From contig NZ_FWFF01000008.1 of the NCBI RefSeq assembly GCF_900163715.1, forward strand, positions 62,001 through 126,000: 64,000 bases of DNA, given 5' to 3'. Below the pieces are notes generated by a model. The model ran no database searches. It saw only the letters and a program-made list of their open reading frames with translations, and was not told the DNA's origin. This document shows positions 42,685 through 51,754 of this stretch, one piece after another (position 1 is the stretch's first letter; each line of letters opens with the position of its first letter). The position numbers and the translations under genes were made by a program. Source of the DNA: Brevibacterium yomogidense. GTDB lineage: Bacteria; Actinomycetota; Actinomycetes; Actinomycetales; Brevibacteriaceae.

Positions 42685-44205
42685 TCAGAGGCCGACGCCC
42701 AGCACGAGGGGTACGAGTGTGTAGAGCATGCCGAAGACCAGGCAGACACTGATGATGTTGAGCCAGACACCCGCCTTCACCATGGACCTGATCGAGAACT
42801 CCCCGGAGGCGAACGCGACCGAGTTCGACGGTGTCGCGACCGGGAGCATGTATGCGGAGCTCACCGCCATGGTCACGGCGACGGTCATCAGCAGCGGGTC
42901 CATCCCCGCCCCTACTGCAACCGCACCCATCACGGGCAGGAAGGCAGCCGCCGTAGCGACATTGGATGTGAGCTCGGTGAGCGCCAGGAGCACGACCACG
43001 GCCACGACGAGGAGTATCACTGGCGACGCGCCGCCCAGCTGGGACACACTGCCGCCGATCCACTCGCTCAGTCCGGACGCGGTGAACTGTGTCGACAGGG
43101 CCATACCGCTGCCGATCAGGAGGAGCACGCCCCACGGCACTTCCTTCGTCGACGACCACGGGAGGAGCGGACCGCGGTTCTGCTTGGAGGCGGGAAGGGT
43201 CAGGACGAGGAGCGCCGCCGCAATCGCCACTGAGGTGTCGTCGATATTCACGATCCACGGGAGGGCCTCCGCGATGACGGCTGCATCCGCGAGGAACGGG
43301 ACGACCAGCCAGCAGAAGATGGCTCCACCGAAGACGCCGATGATCTTCCGCTCCTCGGTGCTGACGCGGCCCAGCTCTCGGAACTGCGTGAGGATGACGT
43401 CGCGACCGCCCGGGATGACGTCGACCTCCGAGCGGAAGACGACCTTCGTCAGGATGACCCATGCGACGAACAGCATGATGATCCCGAAGGGAACCCCGAT
43501 GAGCATCCACTCGGCGAATCCGAGCTCGACCCCGTGGGCCTCTTCGAGGTAGCCGCGCATCATCGGCATGGTCGGCTGGCCGATGAGTGTCGCCATCGAT
43601 CCGATCGTGACCGAGTACGCCACGCCCAGCAGCATGGCGGCGGCGAGCTTCACCGTCGATGTACCAGGGTTGCCCTCCCTGATCTGCGTGAGGATCGACA
43701 CCGCGATCGGCACCATGATGACGGCCGTGGCCGTGTTCGACACCCACATCGAGATGAACGCACTCGCGAGCATCATGCCGAGTATGATTCGGTCGGGCTT
43801 GGTCCCGACTGCGAGGACCGTCAGAAGCGCGATCCGCTTATGGAGGTTCCATCGCTGTGTCGCGAGCCCCAGGAGGACGCCGCCCAGGATGAGGAAGATG
43901 ACGGACCCGGCATAGGGGGCGGCCGTGTCGCCGATCTCCGCGACTCCCACGGTGGGGAAGACCACCAGTGGGAGCAGAGAGGTCGCGGGGAGGGGAAGCG
44001 CCTCCGTCATCCACCACACCGCCATGAGCAGGGCCGTGGCGGCCACTGCCCGGCCGTCTCCTGACAGTGACGCGGGAGCCGCGATGAGAACGATCCCAGC
44101 CAGCGCCGGGCCGGTGATGAGACCGATGTTCTGACTTCGAGTGCGCCCTGACTCCTGAACCGCAGGAATGGTGTGGGAGAGGGCCTCAGGTGGCGTGGTC
44201 GTCAT
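42685..44205 (-). CDS. DASS-family (SLC13) anion symporter
   Basis: 506 residues from ATG 44205 (AAAGGAG seven bases upstream). About 11-12 membrane helices; family marks are VWWMTEALPLPATSLLPLVV, the SNT signature MWVSNTATAVIMVPIA and the second SNV repeat ALTELTSNVATAAAFLPVMG, with VATPSNSVAFASGEF near the end. Transports di- or tricarboxylates or sulfate with sodium. A 16-bp perfect palindrome 67 bases upstream of the ATG is a likely operator. No enzyme gene accompanies it, so substrate unknown. Confidence 0.92.
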   Translation of the reverse strand: MTTTPPEALSHTIPAVQESGRTRSQNIGLITGPALAGIVLIAAPASLSGDGRAVAATALLMAVWWMTEALPLPATSLLPLVVFPTVGVAEIGDTAAPYAGSVIFLILGGVLLGLATQRWNLHKRIALLTVLAVGTKPDRIILGMMLASAFISMWVSNTATAVIMVPIAVSILTQIREGNPGTSTVKLAAAMLLGVAYSVTIGSMATLIGQPTMPMMRGYLEEAHGVELGFAEWMLIGVPFGIIMLFVAWVILTKVVFRSEVDVIPGGRDVILTQFRELGRVSTEERKIIGVFGGAIFCWLVVPFLADAAVIAEALPWIVNIDDTSVAIAAALLVLTLPASKQNRGPLLPWSSTKEVPWGVLLLIGSGMALSTQFTASGLSEWIGGSVSQLGGASPVILLVVAVVVLLALTELTSNVATAAAFLPVMGAVAVGAGMDPLLMTVAVTMAVSSAYMLPVATPSNSVAFASGEFSIRSMVKAGVWLNIISVCLVFGMLYTLVPLVLGVGL

Positions 44206-44440
44206 CGGATGCTCCTTTGCATCGGCGCGGCAGGTGCCGGGGCGGCGGTCGCGGGTCCGCCGTGGACAGGAAAGAACGATCGTTCTTGCGTTCACGGTAG
44301 ACGCTGGGAGGCCGGGGCGCAAGAGGTGTGGAGGCCCCGCCCTCCCGCGAAATCGCGGGCATGTGCCCTGGTCCCCAGGATCAGGCCCAGGTGGGGTGCA
44401 TCAACGGCTGGCGCACAGGCTGTGGAGAAGGGCGGAACAG
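44206..44440. other. Control region upstream of the DASS gene
   Basis: No credible gene. Holds the 44272-44287 palindrome and a small hairpin, CCCGCG-AAAT-CGCGGG (44344-44359), of unclear purpose. Confidence 0.5.
44272..44287. promoter_or_regulatory. 16-bp palindromic operator candidate
   Basis: AAGAACGATCGTTCTT is a perfect inverted repeat, 67 bases ahead of the DASS start codon on its promoter side. Its size and symmetry suit a TetR- or GntR-like dimer. No regulator gene adjoins it. Confidence 0.6.
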
Positions 44441-44444
44441 AAAA

Positions 44445-44474
44445 GATGCCGCACACCGTGCGGTGTGCGGCATC
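44445..44474 (-). terminator. Intrinsic terminator of the ALDH7 gene
   Basis: Perfect 14-bp stem GATGCCGCACACCG/CGGTGTGCGGCATC with a two-base loop, followed on the minus strand by TTTT. It starts 16 bases after the dehydrogenase stop codon. Confidence 0.88.
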
Positions 44475-44489
44475 CTCGGTCAACTCACC

Positions 44490-46022
44490 TCACAGGAACT
44501 CGACCCCCTGCGCCAGCGGCAGCTCGCCGGAGTAGTTGACGGTGTTCGTCGCCTGGCGCATGTAGGCCTGCCAGGAGTCGGTGCCGGACTCGCGTCCGCC
44601 GCCGGTCTCCTTGTTGCCTCCGAACGCACCGCCGATCTCTGCTCCCGACGTCCCGATGTTCACGTTCGCGATCCCGGTGTCCGAGCCCGCGAGGAACCTC
44701 TCCGCCTCGCCCAGATCGGACGTGAACACGGCGGACGACAGGCCCTGCGGCACCGCGTTGTTGAGCGCGATCGCATCATCGAGATCGTCGTACTCCACGA
44801 CGTAGAGGATCGGTGCGAACGTCTCCTCATGGACGATCTGAGTCTGCGAGGGCATCCGCACCACCGCGGGCTCGACGTAGAAGGCGTCGGGCCCGTCCTC
44901 CGCAAGCACCCGAGCGCCGCCGCACAAGACCTCTCCGCCCTGCTCCTCCGCCGTCACCAGTGCTGCCTGCATCGACTCGAACGCGCCCTGACCGACCAGC
45001 GGCCCCACGAGCACGCCGTCGTCCATGGGCGAGCCGATCGTGAGCGTCCCGTAGGCCGCGACGATCTTGTCGACGAACTCCGAAGCGATCGACGAATGGA
45101 CGAACAGTCGCCTTAGGGTCGTGCAACGCTGGCCCGCAGTGCCCGCGGCCGCGAACACGACACCTCGCAGCGCCAGATCCGCATCCGCGCTCGGCGCCAC
45201 GATCGCGGCGTTGTTGCCGCCCAGCTCCAGCAGGCTCCGTCCGAACCTCTGCGCCACCCGGGGGCCGACCTCGCGGCCCATCCGCACGGATCCGGTCGCG
45301 GACACCAGCTCGACCCGCGGATCGTCCAGCAGGATCTCACCGACGCTGCGATCGCCAACGAGCACATGGTTGACGTCCGTCGACTGCCCGCACTCCTCGA
45401 ACGCCCGCGTGAGCAGCTCGTTCGCCCCCAGCGCTGACAGCAGCGCGAGCTCCGAGGGCTTCCACACGACCGGATCGCCGCAGACGATCGCGAGCGCGGT
45501 GTTCCACGCATACGGGGCGACCGGGAAGTTGAAGGCGGAGATGATGCCCACGACGCCCAGCGGATGCCACGTCTCCATGAGCCGGTGGCCGGGTCGTTCG
45601 CTGGGCAGGGTCTTGCCGAACAGCTGCCGCGACTGTCCGACTGCCAGTTCGCAGATGTCGATCATCTCCTGCACCTCGCCGGCGGCCTCGGACGGCGTCT
45701 TCCCCGCCTCGACGGTCACCAGCGCGGCGAGGTCCTCCTTGTGCTCCTCGAGCAGCCGGCCCCAGCGCTGGACGACCTGCCCGCGCACCGGCGCCGGAAC
45801 AGCCTTCCACTCCGCGAATGCATCGTGCGCCCGGCCGATCGTGTCCGCCGCGGTCTCCGGCGTGTCCGCCCGTGCCCAGCCCAGCTCCTGCCCCGTGATG
45901 GGGCTGCGCAGCCGGACCCCCGCCGCCGAGGTCCCCGCGGTGATCGCGTCGAGGTCCAGTCCGCAGCCGCTCAAGCCTCTGCACGTCAGTTCGCGGATCT
46001 CGTCCTGTGTGGGAAGCGTCAT
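44490..46022 (-). CDS. amaB: ALDH7-type aldehyde dehydrogenase (aminoadipate semialdehyde/piperideine-6-carboxylate)
   Basis: 510 residues. NAD-dependent dehydrogenase of the antiquitin group: FNFPVAPYAWNTALAIVCGD, LLELGGNNAAIVAPSAD (general-base Glu), the catalytic Cys in GTAGQRCTTLRRLF and the subgroup mark FGGNKETGGGRESGTDSWQA, with RQATNTVNYS at the end. Known members oxidise alpha-aminoadipate semialdehyde, in equilibrium with piperideine-6-carboxylate, to alpha-aminoadipate in lysine and hydroxylysine breakdown. It lies 96 bases after an amino-acid-oxidase-like gene that could form its substrate. The symbol follows Pseudomonas AmaB and is inferred. Confidence 0.88.
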   Translation of the reverse strand: MTLPTQDEIRELTCRGLSGCGLDLDAITAGTSAAGVRLRSPITGQELGWARADTPETAADTIGRAHDAFAEWKAVPAPVRGQVVQRWGRLLEEHKEDLAALVTVEAGKTPSEAAGEVQEMIDICELAVGQSRQLFGKTLPSERPGHRLMETWHPLGVVGIISAFNFPVAPYAWNTALAIVCGDPVVWKPSELALLSALGANELLTRAFEECGQSTDVNHVLVGDRSVGEILLDDPRVELVSATGSVRMGREVGPRVAQRFGRSLLELGGNNAAIVAPSADADLALRGVVFAAAGTAGQRCTTLRRLFVHSSIASEFVDKIVAAYGTLTIGSPMDDGVLVGPLVGQGAFESMQAALVTAEEQGGEVLCGGARVLAEDGPDAFYVEPAVVRMPSQTQIVHEETFAPILYVVEYDDLDDAIALNNAVPQGLSSAVFTSDLGEAERFLAGSDTGIANVNIGTSGAEIGGAFGGNKETGGGRESGTDSWQAYMRQATNTVNYSGELPLAQGVEFL

Positions 46023-46118
46023 CGTCTCTCCTAGTTCTGCTGTGCTGTCAGAAGTCGCTGTGCTGTCTCTGCCTGCTGTGTCTCTGCCTGCTGTGCGTCC
46101 GTCTCGCTGTTTCCACCC

Positions 46119-47366
46119 TCACACGATCGTGAGCTCCGTGCGGAGTTCGCCTGCGCTGAACCGGTCGAGGCTCAGCCCGCTCACATCGACGAACGGCTCG
46201 CGGCCGAGCACGAGGTCGCGCATCACCTCGCCGACCGCGGGCCCCTGGAGGAACCCGTGCCCGGAGAAGCCGCACGCGTAGTGGAAGCCCGCCACCTCCG
46301 GCGATGAGCCGATGAGCGCATTGTGGTCCGGCGTCACCTCGTAGAGGCCGGCCCACCCGGCACGGACCTCGACGTCGTCCAGATCAGGGGCCCGCGCCTC
46401 GATGAGGTCGCTCAGGTGCTCCAGCCAGCCGGGATTCGTGTGCAGGTCGAACTCCCACGTGTCCTCCACCTCCGGCGCCCCCATGAGGAGTCCCTCTCCC
46501 TCGGAGTGGAAGTAGAACGAGGTGGAGAAGTCGATCGTGAACGGCATGGCACGGGTATCGATGTCGAGAGGCTCCGTCACGGCGACATGGCGTTTCAGCG
46601 GTCGGATCGGCAGTTCGATGCCCAGCATGTCGCCGATCGCCCCGGACCAGACACCCGCGGCGCACACGATGTGGTCGGTCTCGATCCGCCGCTCCGAGCC
46701 GGTGGACGGATGCTGGTCCGCCGCGCTGGCCCGAGCCACCGTCACGGCCGCCACAGCGCCGTCGACGACCTCGATGTCGGTGACCTTCGCCTTCGTCGCG
46801 ATCTTCGCTCCGGCGAGCCGGGCCTCGTGAGCGAATGCGCCGACGGCGGCCTCCGGCGTGCAGTGCGCGTCGTCCGGATTGAACACGGCTCCGATCAGAC
46901 CATCGGTGCTGATCACGGGGGAGAGGGCATGCGCCTCCTCGACCGTGAGCATCGTCGTCCGCAGCCCCAGCGAGTTCTGCAGGGCGACATCCTTCTCGAA
47001 GCGCGCGACGTCCTCCTCCTCACTGAGGAGGAACAGGTAGCCGGTCCGCAGCAGGTCGAGCTCATGGCCCCGCTGCTCCTGCAGCCACACGAACGTCTCC
47101 AGACTCCGCGCTCCCAGCCTGATGTTCGCCTCATCGGAGAACTGGCTGCGCAGTCCTCCCGCGGCCTTCGACGTCGAGCCGCACCCCAGATCGGACCGTT
47201 CCAGGAGCAGCACGCTCTGCCCGGCGCGCGCCAGTTCGTAAGCGCTCGCGAGTCCCATGATGCCGCCGCCGATCACGATGACGTCCACACGCTGCGGCAG
47301 TTCCGTCCTGCTCGCGCACGCGTCCGCGGAGGATCGCTCCGTCTTCGTCGTACCAGTGGATTCCAC
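46119..47366 (-). CDS. FAD-dependent DAO-family oxidase (sarcosine/pipecolate oxidase type)
   Basis: 415 residues from GTG 47366 (AGGGGG nine bases upstream); the frame is open six codons further. FAD-binding DVIVIGGGIMGLASAYELAR starts near residue 28, then GCGSTSKAAGGLRSQFS, DDAHCTPEAAVGAFAHEARL and the C-terminal FHYACGFSGHGFLQGPAVGE. It belongs with sarcosine oxidase beta, glycine and L-pipecolate oxidases. Next to an ALDH7 gene, oxidation of a cyclic or N-substituted amino acid such as pipecolate is the most economical reading; sarcosine or proline remain possible. Confidence 0.83.
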   Translation of the reverse strand: MESTGTTKTERSSADACASRTELPQRVDVIVIGGGIMGLASAYELARAGQSVLLLERSDLGCGSTSKAAGGLRSQFSDEANIRLGARSLETFVWLQEQRGHELDLLRTGYLFLLSEEEDVARFEKDVALQNSLGLRTTMLTVEEAHALSPVISTDGLIGAVFNPDDAHCTPEAAVGAFAHEARLAGAKIATKAKVTDIEVVDGAVAAVTVARASAADQHPSTGSERRIETDHIVCAAGVWSGAIGDMLGIELPIRPLKRHVAVTEPLDIDTRAMPFTIDFSTSFYFHSEGEGLLMGAPEVEDTWEFDLHTNPGWLEHLSDLIEARAPDLDDVEVRAGWAGLYEVTPDHNALIGSSPEVAGFHYACGFSGHGFLQGPAVGEVMRDLVLGREPFVDVSGLSLDRFSAGELRTELTIV

Positions 47367-47539
47367 GCCCACTCGCCCCCTCACTCGTCAGCCCCGTTGC
47401 GGACTGTGAAGTGGATCTCATGTCCCGCCCAGTCTGATCTCGCCGGATTCTTCACACAAGCGATGGTTCGTGACAGTATCCATCAGTAAACCTGACAGTG
47501 AGCTCGGGTGAAGGCGTGCGACGACGGCGAAGGAGCCTC

Positions 47540-48448
47540 ATGCAGTGGACTCTGGCGCAGCTGCGGACCTTCTCCGCGGTCGCGGAGCTCGGGACGATGA
47601 CGGCCGCCGCCGGTGCTCTGGGCTACACGCCCGGCGCGGTGAGCCAGCACATGACCGCACTGCAGCGGACCGTCGGCGTGCGGCTGCTCGCCCCGACGGG
47701 CCGTCGCGTCGCGCTCACCGAGGCCGGGGTCGCGCTCCTGCCCCGCATCCGAACCCTGCTGGCAGCGGAGGCGCAGGCCGCCGAGGCCGTCGCCGGGGGC
47801 GAGCCCGCAGGTCGCCTGCCGGTGACGGTCGGGGTGTTCGGCTCCGCCTCGGTCGTCGCGATCGCGCCGGCCAAGCGGCTGCTCGAGGCTTCAGACGTCG
47901 AGCTGCGGGCTCGAGAGGTCGATGTCGAGGCGATGCAGGACGCGGTGTCCGCCGGACGCATCGACGTGGGCATCGGCATCGACTACCCGTCCTCGCCGCT
48001 GGCGCCCCAGCGGGGCGTGCGCATGCGCGTGCTGAGGACGGAGTCATTCCGCATCGTCCGCGCCCTCGCAGGTGAGGGCAGACACGAGGCTTCTCGGAGT
48101 AGCGAGCTGGCATCGGTCGACTCCGCCGAGGCCGCCTGGATCCTTCCGCCGGGGGACTCCCGGTTCGGCCGTGCCGTCCGCTTCGCGCTGGCGGAGCGGT
48201 CGATCGCTCCGCGCGAGACGCACATCGTCGTCGACACCGCGGTCACGCTCGCGCTCGTCGGAGCCGGCGTGGGTCTGGGACTGGCGACTCCGACGATGCT
48301 CACGCTGGCGCCGGAGCCGGTGGAGAGCGTGCCGGGCACGGAGTGCGGGGAGAGGCGGATCGTCGCACTCACGCGGTCCGAGCTGGACGCCCAGCCGGGC
48401 GTCGTCGCCGCAGTCGACGCGTTCGCTGAGGTGCTGGGCGACGGCTGA
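47540..48448 (+). CDS. LysR-family transcriptional regulator
   Basis: 302 residues from ATG 47540 (AAGGAG four bases upstream). HTH in residues ~1-60: LAQLRTFSAVAELGTMTAAA and YTPGAVSQHMTALQRTVGVR. The effector domain starts near residue 90 (GRLPVTVGVFGSASVVAIAP). It faces away from the oxidase-ALDH7 pair, separated by about 170 bases, so probably activates them in response to their substrate. The stop lies at the start of an 18-nt tandem repeat and a strong terminator. Confidence 0.9.
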   Translation: MQWTLAQLRTFSAVAELGTMTAAAGALGYTPGAVSQHMTALQRTVGVRLLAPTGRRVALTEAGVALLPRIRTLLAAEAQAAEAVAGGEPAGRLPVTVGVFGSASVVAIAPAKRLLEASDVELRAREVDVEAMQDAVSAGRIDVGIGIDYPSSPLAPQRGVRMRVLRTESFRIVRALAGEGRHEASRSSELASVDSAEAAWILPPGDSRFGRAVRFALAERSIAPRETHIVVDTAVTLALVGAGVGLGLATPTMLTLAPEPVESVPGTECGERRIVALTRSELDAQPGVVAAVDAFAEVLGDG

Positions 48449-48489
48449 GGGGCTGGAGACGGCTGAGGGGCTGGAGACGGCTGAGGGGG
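48443..48489. repeat. 18-nt tandem repeat at the lysR stop
   Basis: GGCTGAGGGGCTGGAGAC appears twice exactly plus a part copy, the first including the LysR stop codon. Each unit carries a TGA in the same frame. Confidence 0.88.
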
Positions 48490-48513
48490 CAGTGGACGAC
48501 CACTGCCCCCTCA
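48482..48513. terminator. Bidirectional terminator between lysR and TRAP genes
   Basis: Perfect 14-bp stem TGAGGGGGCAGTGG/CCACTGCCCCCTCA with loop ACGA, in the convergent spacer. Confidence 0.85.
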
Positions 48514-48566
48514 GCCGACCGGGACCTCGGCGGCGGTTCTTCTGTGTCGTGTCCTCTAGGCTTCGA

Positions 48567-49874
48567 CTATGTCGCGGTGAGCGACGGGAACCAGGTCGCG
48601 ATCTCCGGGACGAAGACCATGAGGATGACCAGCCCGAACTCGATGGCGAGATAGGGCAGGGCGCCCCGGATGATGTCGCCGATGTCGACCTGTGGGACGA
48701 CGGACTTCATCGCATACAGGTTCAATCCGACCGGCGGGGTGATCACCGCCGTCTCCAGCGTGACGACGAGGATGACGCCGACCCACAGGGGGTCGTACCC
48801 GAGCGACTCGAAGATCGGCAGCAGGATCGGCGTGATCACCAGCATGAGCGAGGCGGCGTCGATGAGGCAGCCCAGAGCCACGACGATGATCAGCAGGATG
48901 ATGACGATGAGCGACGACGGGATCGACAGCCCACCCACGAACGTGGTGAGCGCCTCTGCTGCCCGGACGACCACGAGCATCTGCGTGAACACGAATGCGG
49001 AGCCGACGATGATGAGCAGGGAGCCGGAGATCTTCGTCGTGTGGAGGAGGATCTTCTTGATGTTGGTCCACGTGAGCGCACGATCGAAGATGCCGACGAC
49101 CAGGAACGCGCCGATCGCGCCGATCGCAGCGGCCTCCGTCGCAGTCGCGATGCCTGTGTAGATCGAGCCCAGGACGATGATGATGAGGATGAGCGCGGGC
49201 GCCACCTTCACCATCGCGTCGAGGCGCTGCTTCCACGTGATGCCCTCATCCGCCCGCGGCGCCAGCACCGGCTTGAGCGTCGCCATCGTCACGACGAACA
49301 GGCCCATGATGAGAGCCAGCAGGAGGCCGGGGACGATGCCGCCGGCGAACAGCGCGCCGATGCTCACGCCGGAGACCGACGAGTAGAGGATGAACATGAG
49401 GCTCGGCGGGATGAGCATCGCGAGTGCGCCGGACGCGACGACGGCGCCGGTGGCGAAGCTCGGGCGGTATCCGCGCTCCAGCATCTCCGGCACGGACATA
49501 CGACCCACGACCGTGACGGCGGACAGGCTCACGCCGGACAGCGCGCCGAACACGGTGGACGAACCGACCGCGGTGACGCCCAAACCACCGGGCAAACGAC
49601 CCAGCCATGCGTGGGCGAACCGGAAGATCGCGCGCCCCAGGCCGCCCACGGCGAGGATCTCGCCCATGAGGATGTACATGGGGGCGGCGACCAGCGCGTA
49701 GCTCTCCAGCTGGCTGACGAACGCGATGGGGATCTGCTCGATGCCGCGCGGGCCCTCGAGCAGCAGGAGCCCGACCAGTCCCGACGATCCCAGAGCGATG
49801 AAGATGGGGGTCCGGAGGTAGACGAGGAGGAAGAGCAGGATGATCGCGGCAGTGACCGCGAGGACGTCAAGCAT
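48567..49874 (-). CDS. dctM: TRAP transporter large permease DctM
   Basis: 435 residues from ATG 49874, twelve or so membrane helices. Forms the sodium-driven channel of a tripartite carboxylate importer. Family stretches: LGSSGLVGLLLLEGPRGIEQ, VGSSTVFGALSGVSLSAVTV, GALAMLIPPSLMFILYSSVS and VTLETAVITPPVGLNLYAMK. It overlaps dctQ by eight bases. Last gene of a six-gene minus-strand run that includes a CoA-transferase and acyl-CoA dehydrogenase, so the cargo is likely the acid these enzymes break down. Confidence 0.95.
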   Translation of the reverse strand: MLDVLAVTAAIILLFLLVYLRTPIFIALGSSGLVGLLLLEGPRGIEQIPIAFVSQLESYALVAAPMYILMGEILAVGGLGRAIFRFAHAWLGRLPGGLGVTAVGSSTVFGALSGVSLSAVTVVGRMSVPEMLERGYRPSFATGAVVASGALAMLIPPSLMFILYSSVSGVSIGALFAGGIVPGLLLALIMGLFVVTMATLKPVLAPRADEGITWKQRLDAMVKVAPALILIIIVLGSIYTGIATATEAAAIGAIGAFLVVGIFDRALTWTNIKKILLHTTKISGSLLIIVGSAFVFTQMLVVVRAAEALTTFVGGLSIPSSLIVIILLIIVVALGCLIDAASLMLVITPILLPIFESLGYDPLWVGVILVVTLETAVITPPVGLNLYAMKSVVPQVDIGDIIRGALPYLAIEFGLVILMVFVPEIATWFPSLTAT

Positions 49875-50448
49875 CGCCGTCTCCCTTCGGTGCGGTCTGG
49901 GCGGATGTCGCAGCCGGCGCAGATGTCTCGGCTGCCGCAGCGTCGTCATCCGCGGATTCGATCAGTGCGCCCTGTCGTTTGAGGATGTAGCGCAGGAGTG
50001 TCATGACGGCGGCCAGCAGGAGGCCCAGTGCGACGAGCGCATAGCCGATCCAGACGGGCATGTTGAAGGTGCCCGCGGTCCGCATCCCCGCAGTGAAGAA
50101 GTGGAAGGACGTGAGGGCCGCCGCGATCCCGGATACGGTGCAGAAGACGAACGTCGCGACGAGCGTGATGATGTCCGCGATGGCAGTCTGCTTCGGACCG
50201 AACCCGCGGTAGAAGAGGTCCATGCCGATGTGCGAGTCGTCGGCCTCGAGGTCCGGGACCGTCAGCATGACGATCGCGACGAGTCCCACCATCGAGATGG
50301 TGATGGACCATGACAGCGGCTGCGCGAAGACGTAGCGCATGACGACGTCATAGCCGGTGATGAGCATGACGAGGAGGATCACGCAGGCGGACGCCATGCG
50401 CAGCGCCCGCGTCACCCGTCTGAGGGCGTTGAACGTGCTGAGCATCAT
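49867..50448 (-). CDS. dctQ: TRAP transporter small permease DctQ
   Basis: 193 residues with four helices (MASACVILLVMLITGYDVVM; SWSITISMVGLVAIVMLTVP; two more) and a hydrophilic Ala/Asp/Thr-rich C-terminal tail of ~35 residues. ATG 50448 overlaps the dctP stop (ATGA) and follows AAGGAGG; ATG 50445 is equally open. Anchors the large permease and docks the binding protein. Confidence 0.92.
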   Translation of the reverse strand: MMLSTFNALRRVTRALRMASACVILLVMLITGYDVVMRYVFAQPLSWSITISMVGLVAIVMLTVPDLEADDSHIGMDLFYRGFGPKQTAIADIITLVATFVFCTVSGIAAALTSFHFFTAGMRTAGTFNMPVWIGYALVALGLLLAAVMTLLRYILKRQGALIESADDDAAAAETSAPAATSAQTAPKGDGDA

Positions 50449-51533
50449 GCCTCCTTCACGTAGGCCAGCGCCTGTTCGGCGAGCTCGGTGTCTCCGACGG
50501 TCTTGATCCACCAGTCGACGACCCCGCTCGTGGCGTCGCGGAACGTGTCGATCTGCTTCTCGTCGAGTGCGATGATCTCCAGCGAGGAGTCCTCGACCAT
50601 CGGGAGGTAGTCATCCTCGTACACCTGGTACTGGATGTCCGTGCCCTCCTGCGCGTAGACGGCGCCGGCGGAGTGGAGCGCCGTCTGGATGTCCGGAGCC
50701 GTGTCGTCGAGCCACGCGGTGTTCGCGTACGCATCGACGCTGTAGGCGCCGAAGTGGGCGCGCGTCGCGTACTTCACGACGTCCTCGAGCCCGCGGGACA
50801 CGATCGTGCCGAGGTAGGACACCATCCCGTCGATCGTGCCGCGCTCCAGCGCCTCGTACAGCTCTGCCGACGACATCGAGACGGGCGCGCCGCCGAGCGA
50901 CTTCACCATCTCGCCCTCGACGTGGCCGGCGGTGCGGATGCGCAGACCGCGCAGATCGCCGGGTTCGGCGACGGGACGATCCACCGTGAAGAGCCACTGC
51001 TCCGTGCAGGGCATCGCACCGATGTTCGTGATGCCCTGGGGCCTCAGCGTGTCGTTCATGAGGTTCATGAGGGGCGACTCCGGCGCAAGCGCGCGGCGCA
51101 TCTGCTCGAACCCGTCGTTGACGAACGGGAGTTCGGCAGCGCCCAGGATCGGGAAGCTCGCAGACACGTAGCTGGAGGTCTGGAAGCCCACGTCGGTGAC
51201 ACCGCGCAGCATGCCCGGGACCAGCTGCTCCGCGTTCAGCAGCGCGCCGGAATCGAAGAAGTCGACGATGTCGGCTCCGAGCTCCGCGGTCAGCGACTCG
51301 TTGAAGCGCTCGATGCCGGGATAGAGGTCGGTGTAGCCGGGGGTGATGTAGGTGGCGACGCGCAGTGCGCCGTCAGGGCGGAGGCCGTTCGCGGAGGCGC
51401 CGGGGGCGCAGCCGGCCGCGGCGAGCAGCGGTGCCGCGGCCGCCAGGGTCAGCAATGACCTGCGATTGAGCGGTCCGCTCGCGAAGGGCGCGCCAGAACG
51501 GGCAGCACCCTGAGAGTTCGAGATCGGTTTCAT
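50445..51533 (-). CDS. dctP: TRAP transporter substrate-binding lipoprotein DctP
   Basis: 362 residues. Twin-arginine-like N-terminus (NRRSLLTLAAAAPLLAAAGC) with a lipobox Cys, giving a membrane-tethered extracellular binding protein. The DctP fold shows GLRIRTAGHVEGEMVKSLGG, whose Arg is the carboxylate clamp in this family, and SSAELYEALERGTIDGMVSY. It carries the substrate to DctQM. The first of the three TRAP genes; about 220 bases separate it from the acyl-CoA dehydrogenase gene upstream, with a strong hairpin between. Confidence 0.94.
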   Translation of the reverse strand: MKPISNSQGAARSGAPFASGPLNRRSLLTLAAAAPLLAAAGCAPGASANGLRPDGALRVATYITPGYTDLYPGIERFNESLTAELGADIVDFFDSGALLNAEQLVPGMLRGVTDVGFQTSSYVSASFPILGAAELPFVNDGFEQMRRALAPESPLMNLMNDTLRPQGITNIGAMPCTEQWLFTVDRPVAEPGDLRGLRIRTAGHVEGEMVKSLGGAPVSMSSAELYEALERGTIDGMVSYLGTIVSRGLEDVVKYATRAHFGAYSVDAYANTAWLDDTAPDIQTALHSAGAVYAQEGTDIQYQVYEDDYLPMVEDSSLEIIALDEKQIDTFRDATSGVVDWWIKTVGDTELAEQALAYVKEA

Positions 51534-51754
51534 GGGACCGGATTCCTAGGGGAGGGGTTTCGTGTGATGCGTGCGCACGGAGCGTCGTCGCTCCGCTGAT
51601 CCCGAGCACGCGGCGGAGTGTGCCGTGTGCTCGAGCGCTGTCACGGGCGGGCCTGCGGGTGGGGTCCGCCGATTGCAGAAGCGCGCCTGAGTATAGGGCG
51701 CGCGGTCGGGGATCGGTCATCGTGACCATTCCCCGACCGCGCGGGGCACAACTG
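51534..51754. other. Spacer between the acyl-CoA dehydrogenase and dctP genes
   Basis: No gene. Carries the 51700-51742 hairpin, so TRAP genes may have their own promoter in this stretch. Confidence 0.5.
51700..51742 (-). terminator. Long hairpin after the acyl-CoA dehydrogenase gene
   Basis: 13-bp outer stem GCGCGGTCGGGGA/TCCCCGACCGCGC with an inner GGTCA-TCG-TGACC stem in its loop, 12 bases past the stop codon. No T tract, so it may attenuate or protect the message rather than end it. Confidence 0.65.

Noticed and set aside
48072..49982. 636-residue plus frame across dctM
   Set aside because: Asp/Arg/His-rich shadow; dctM is certain on the minus strand.
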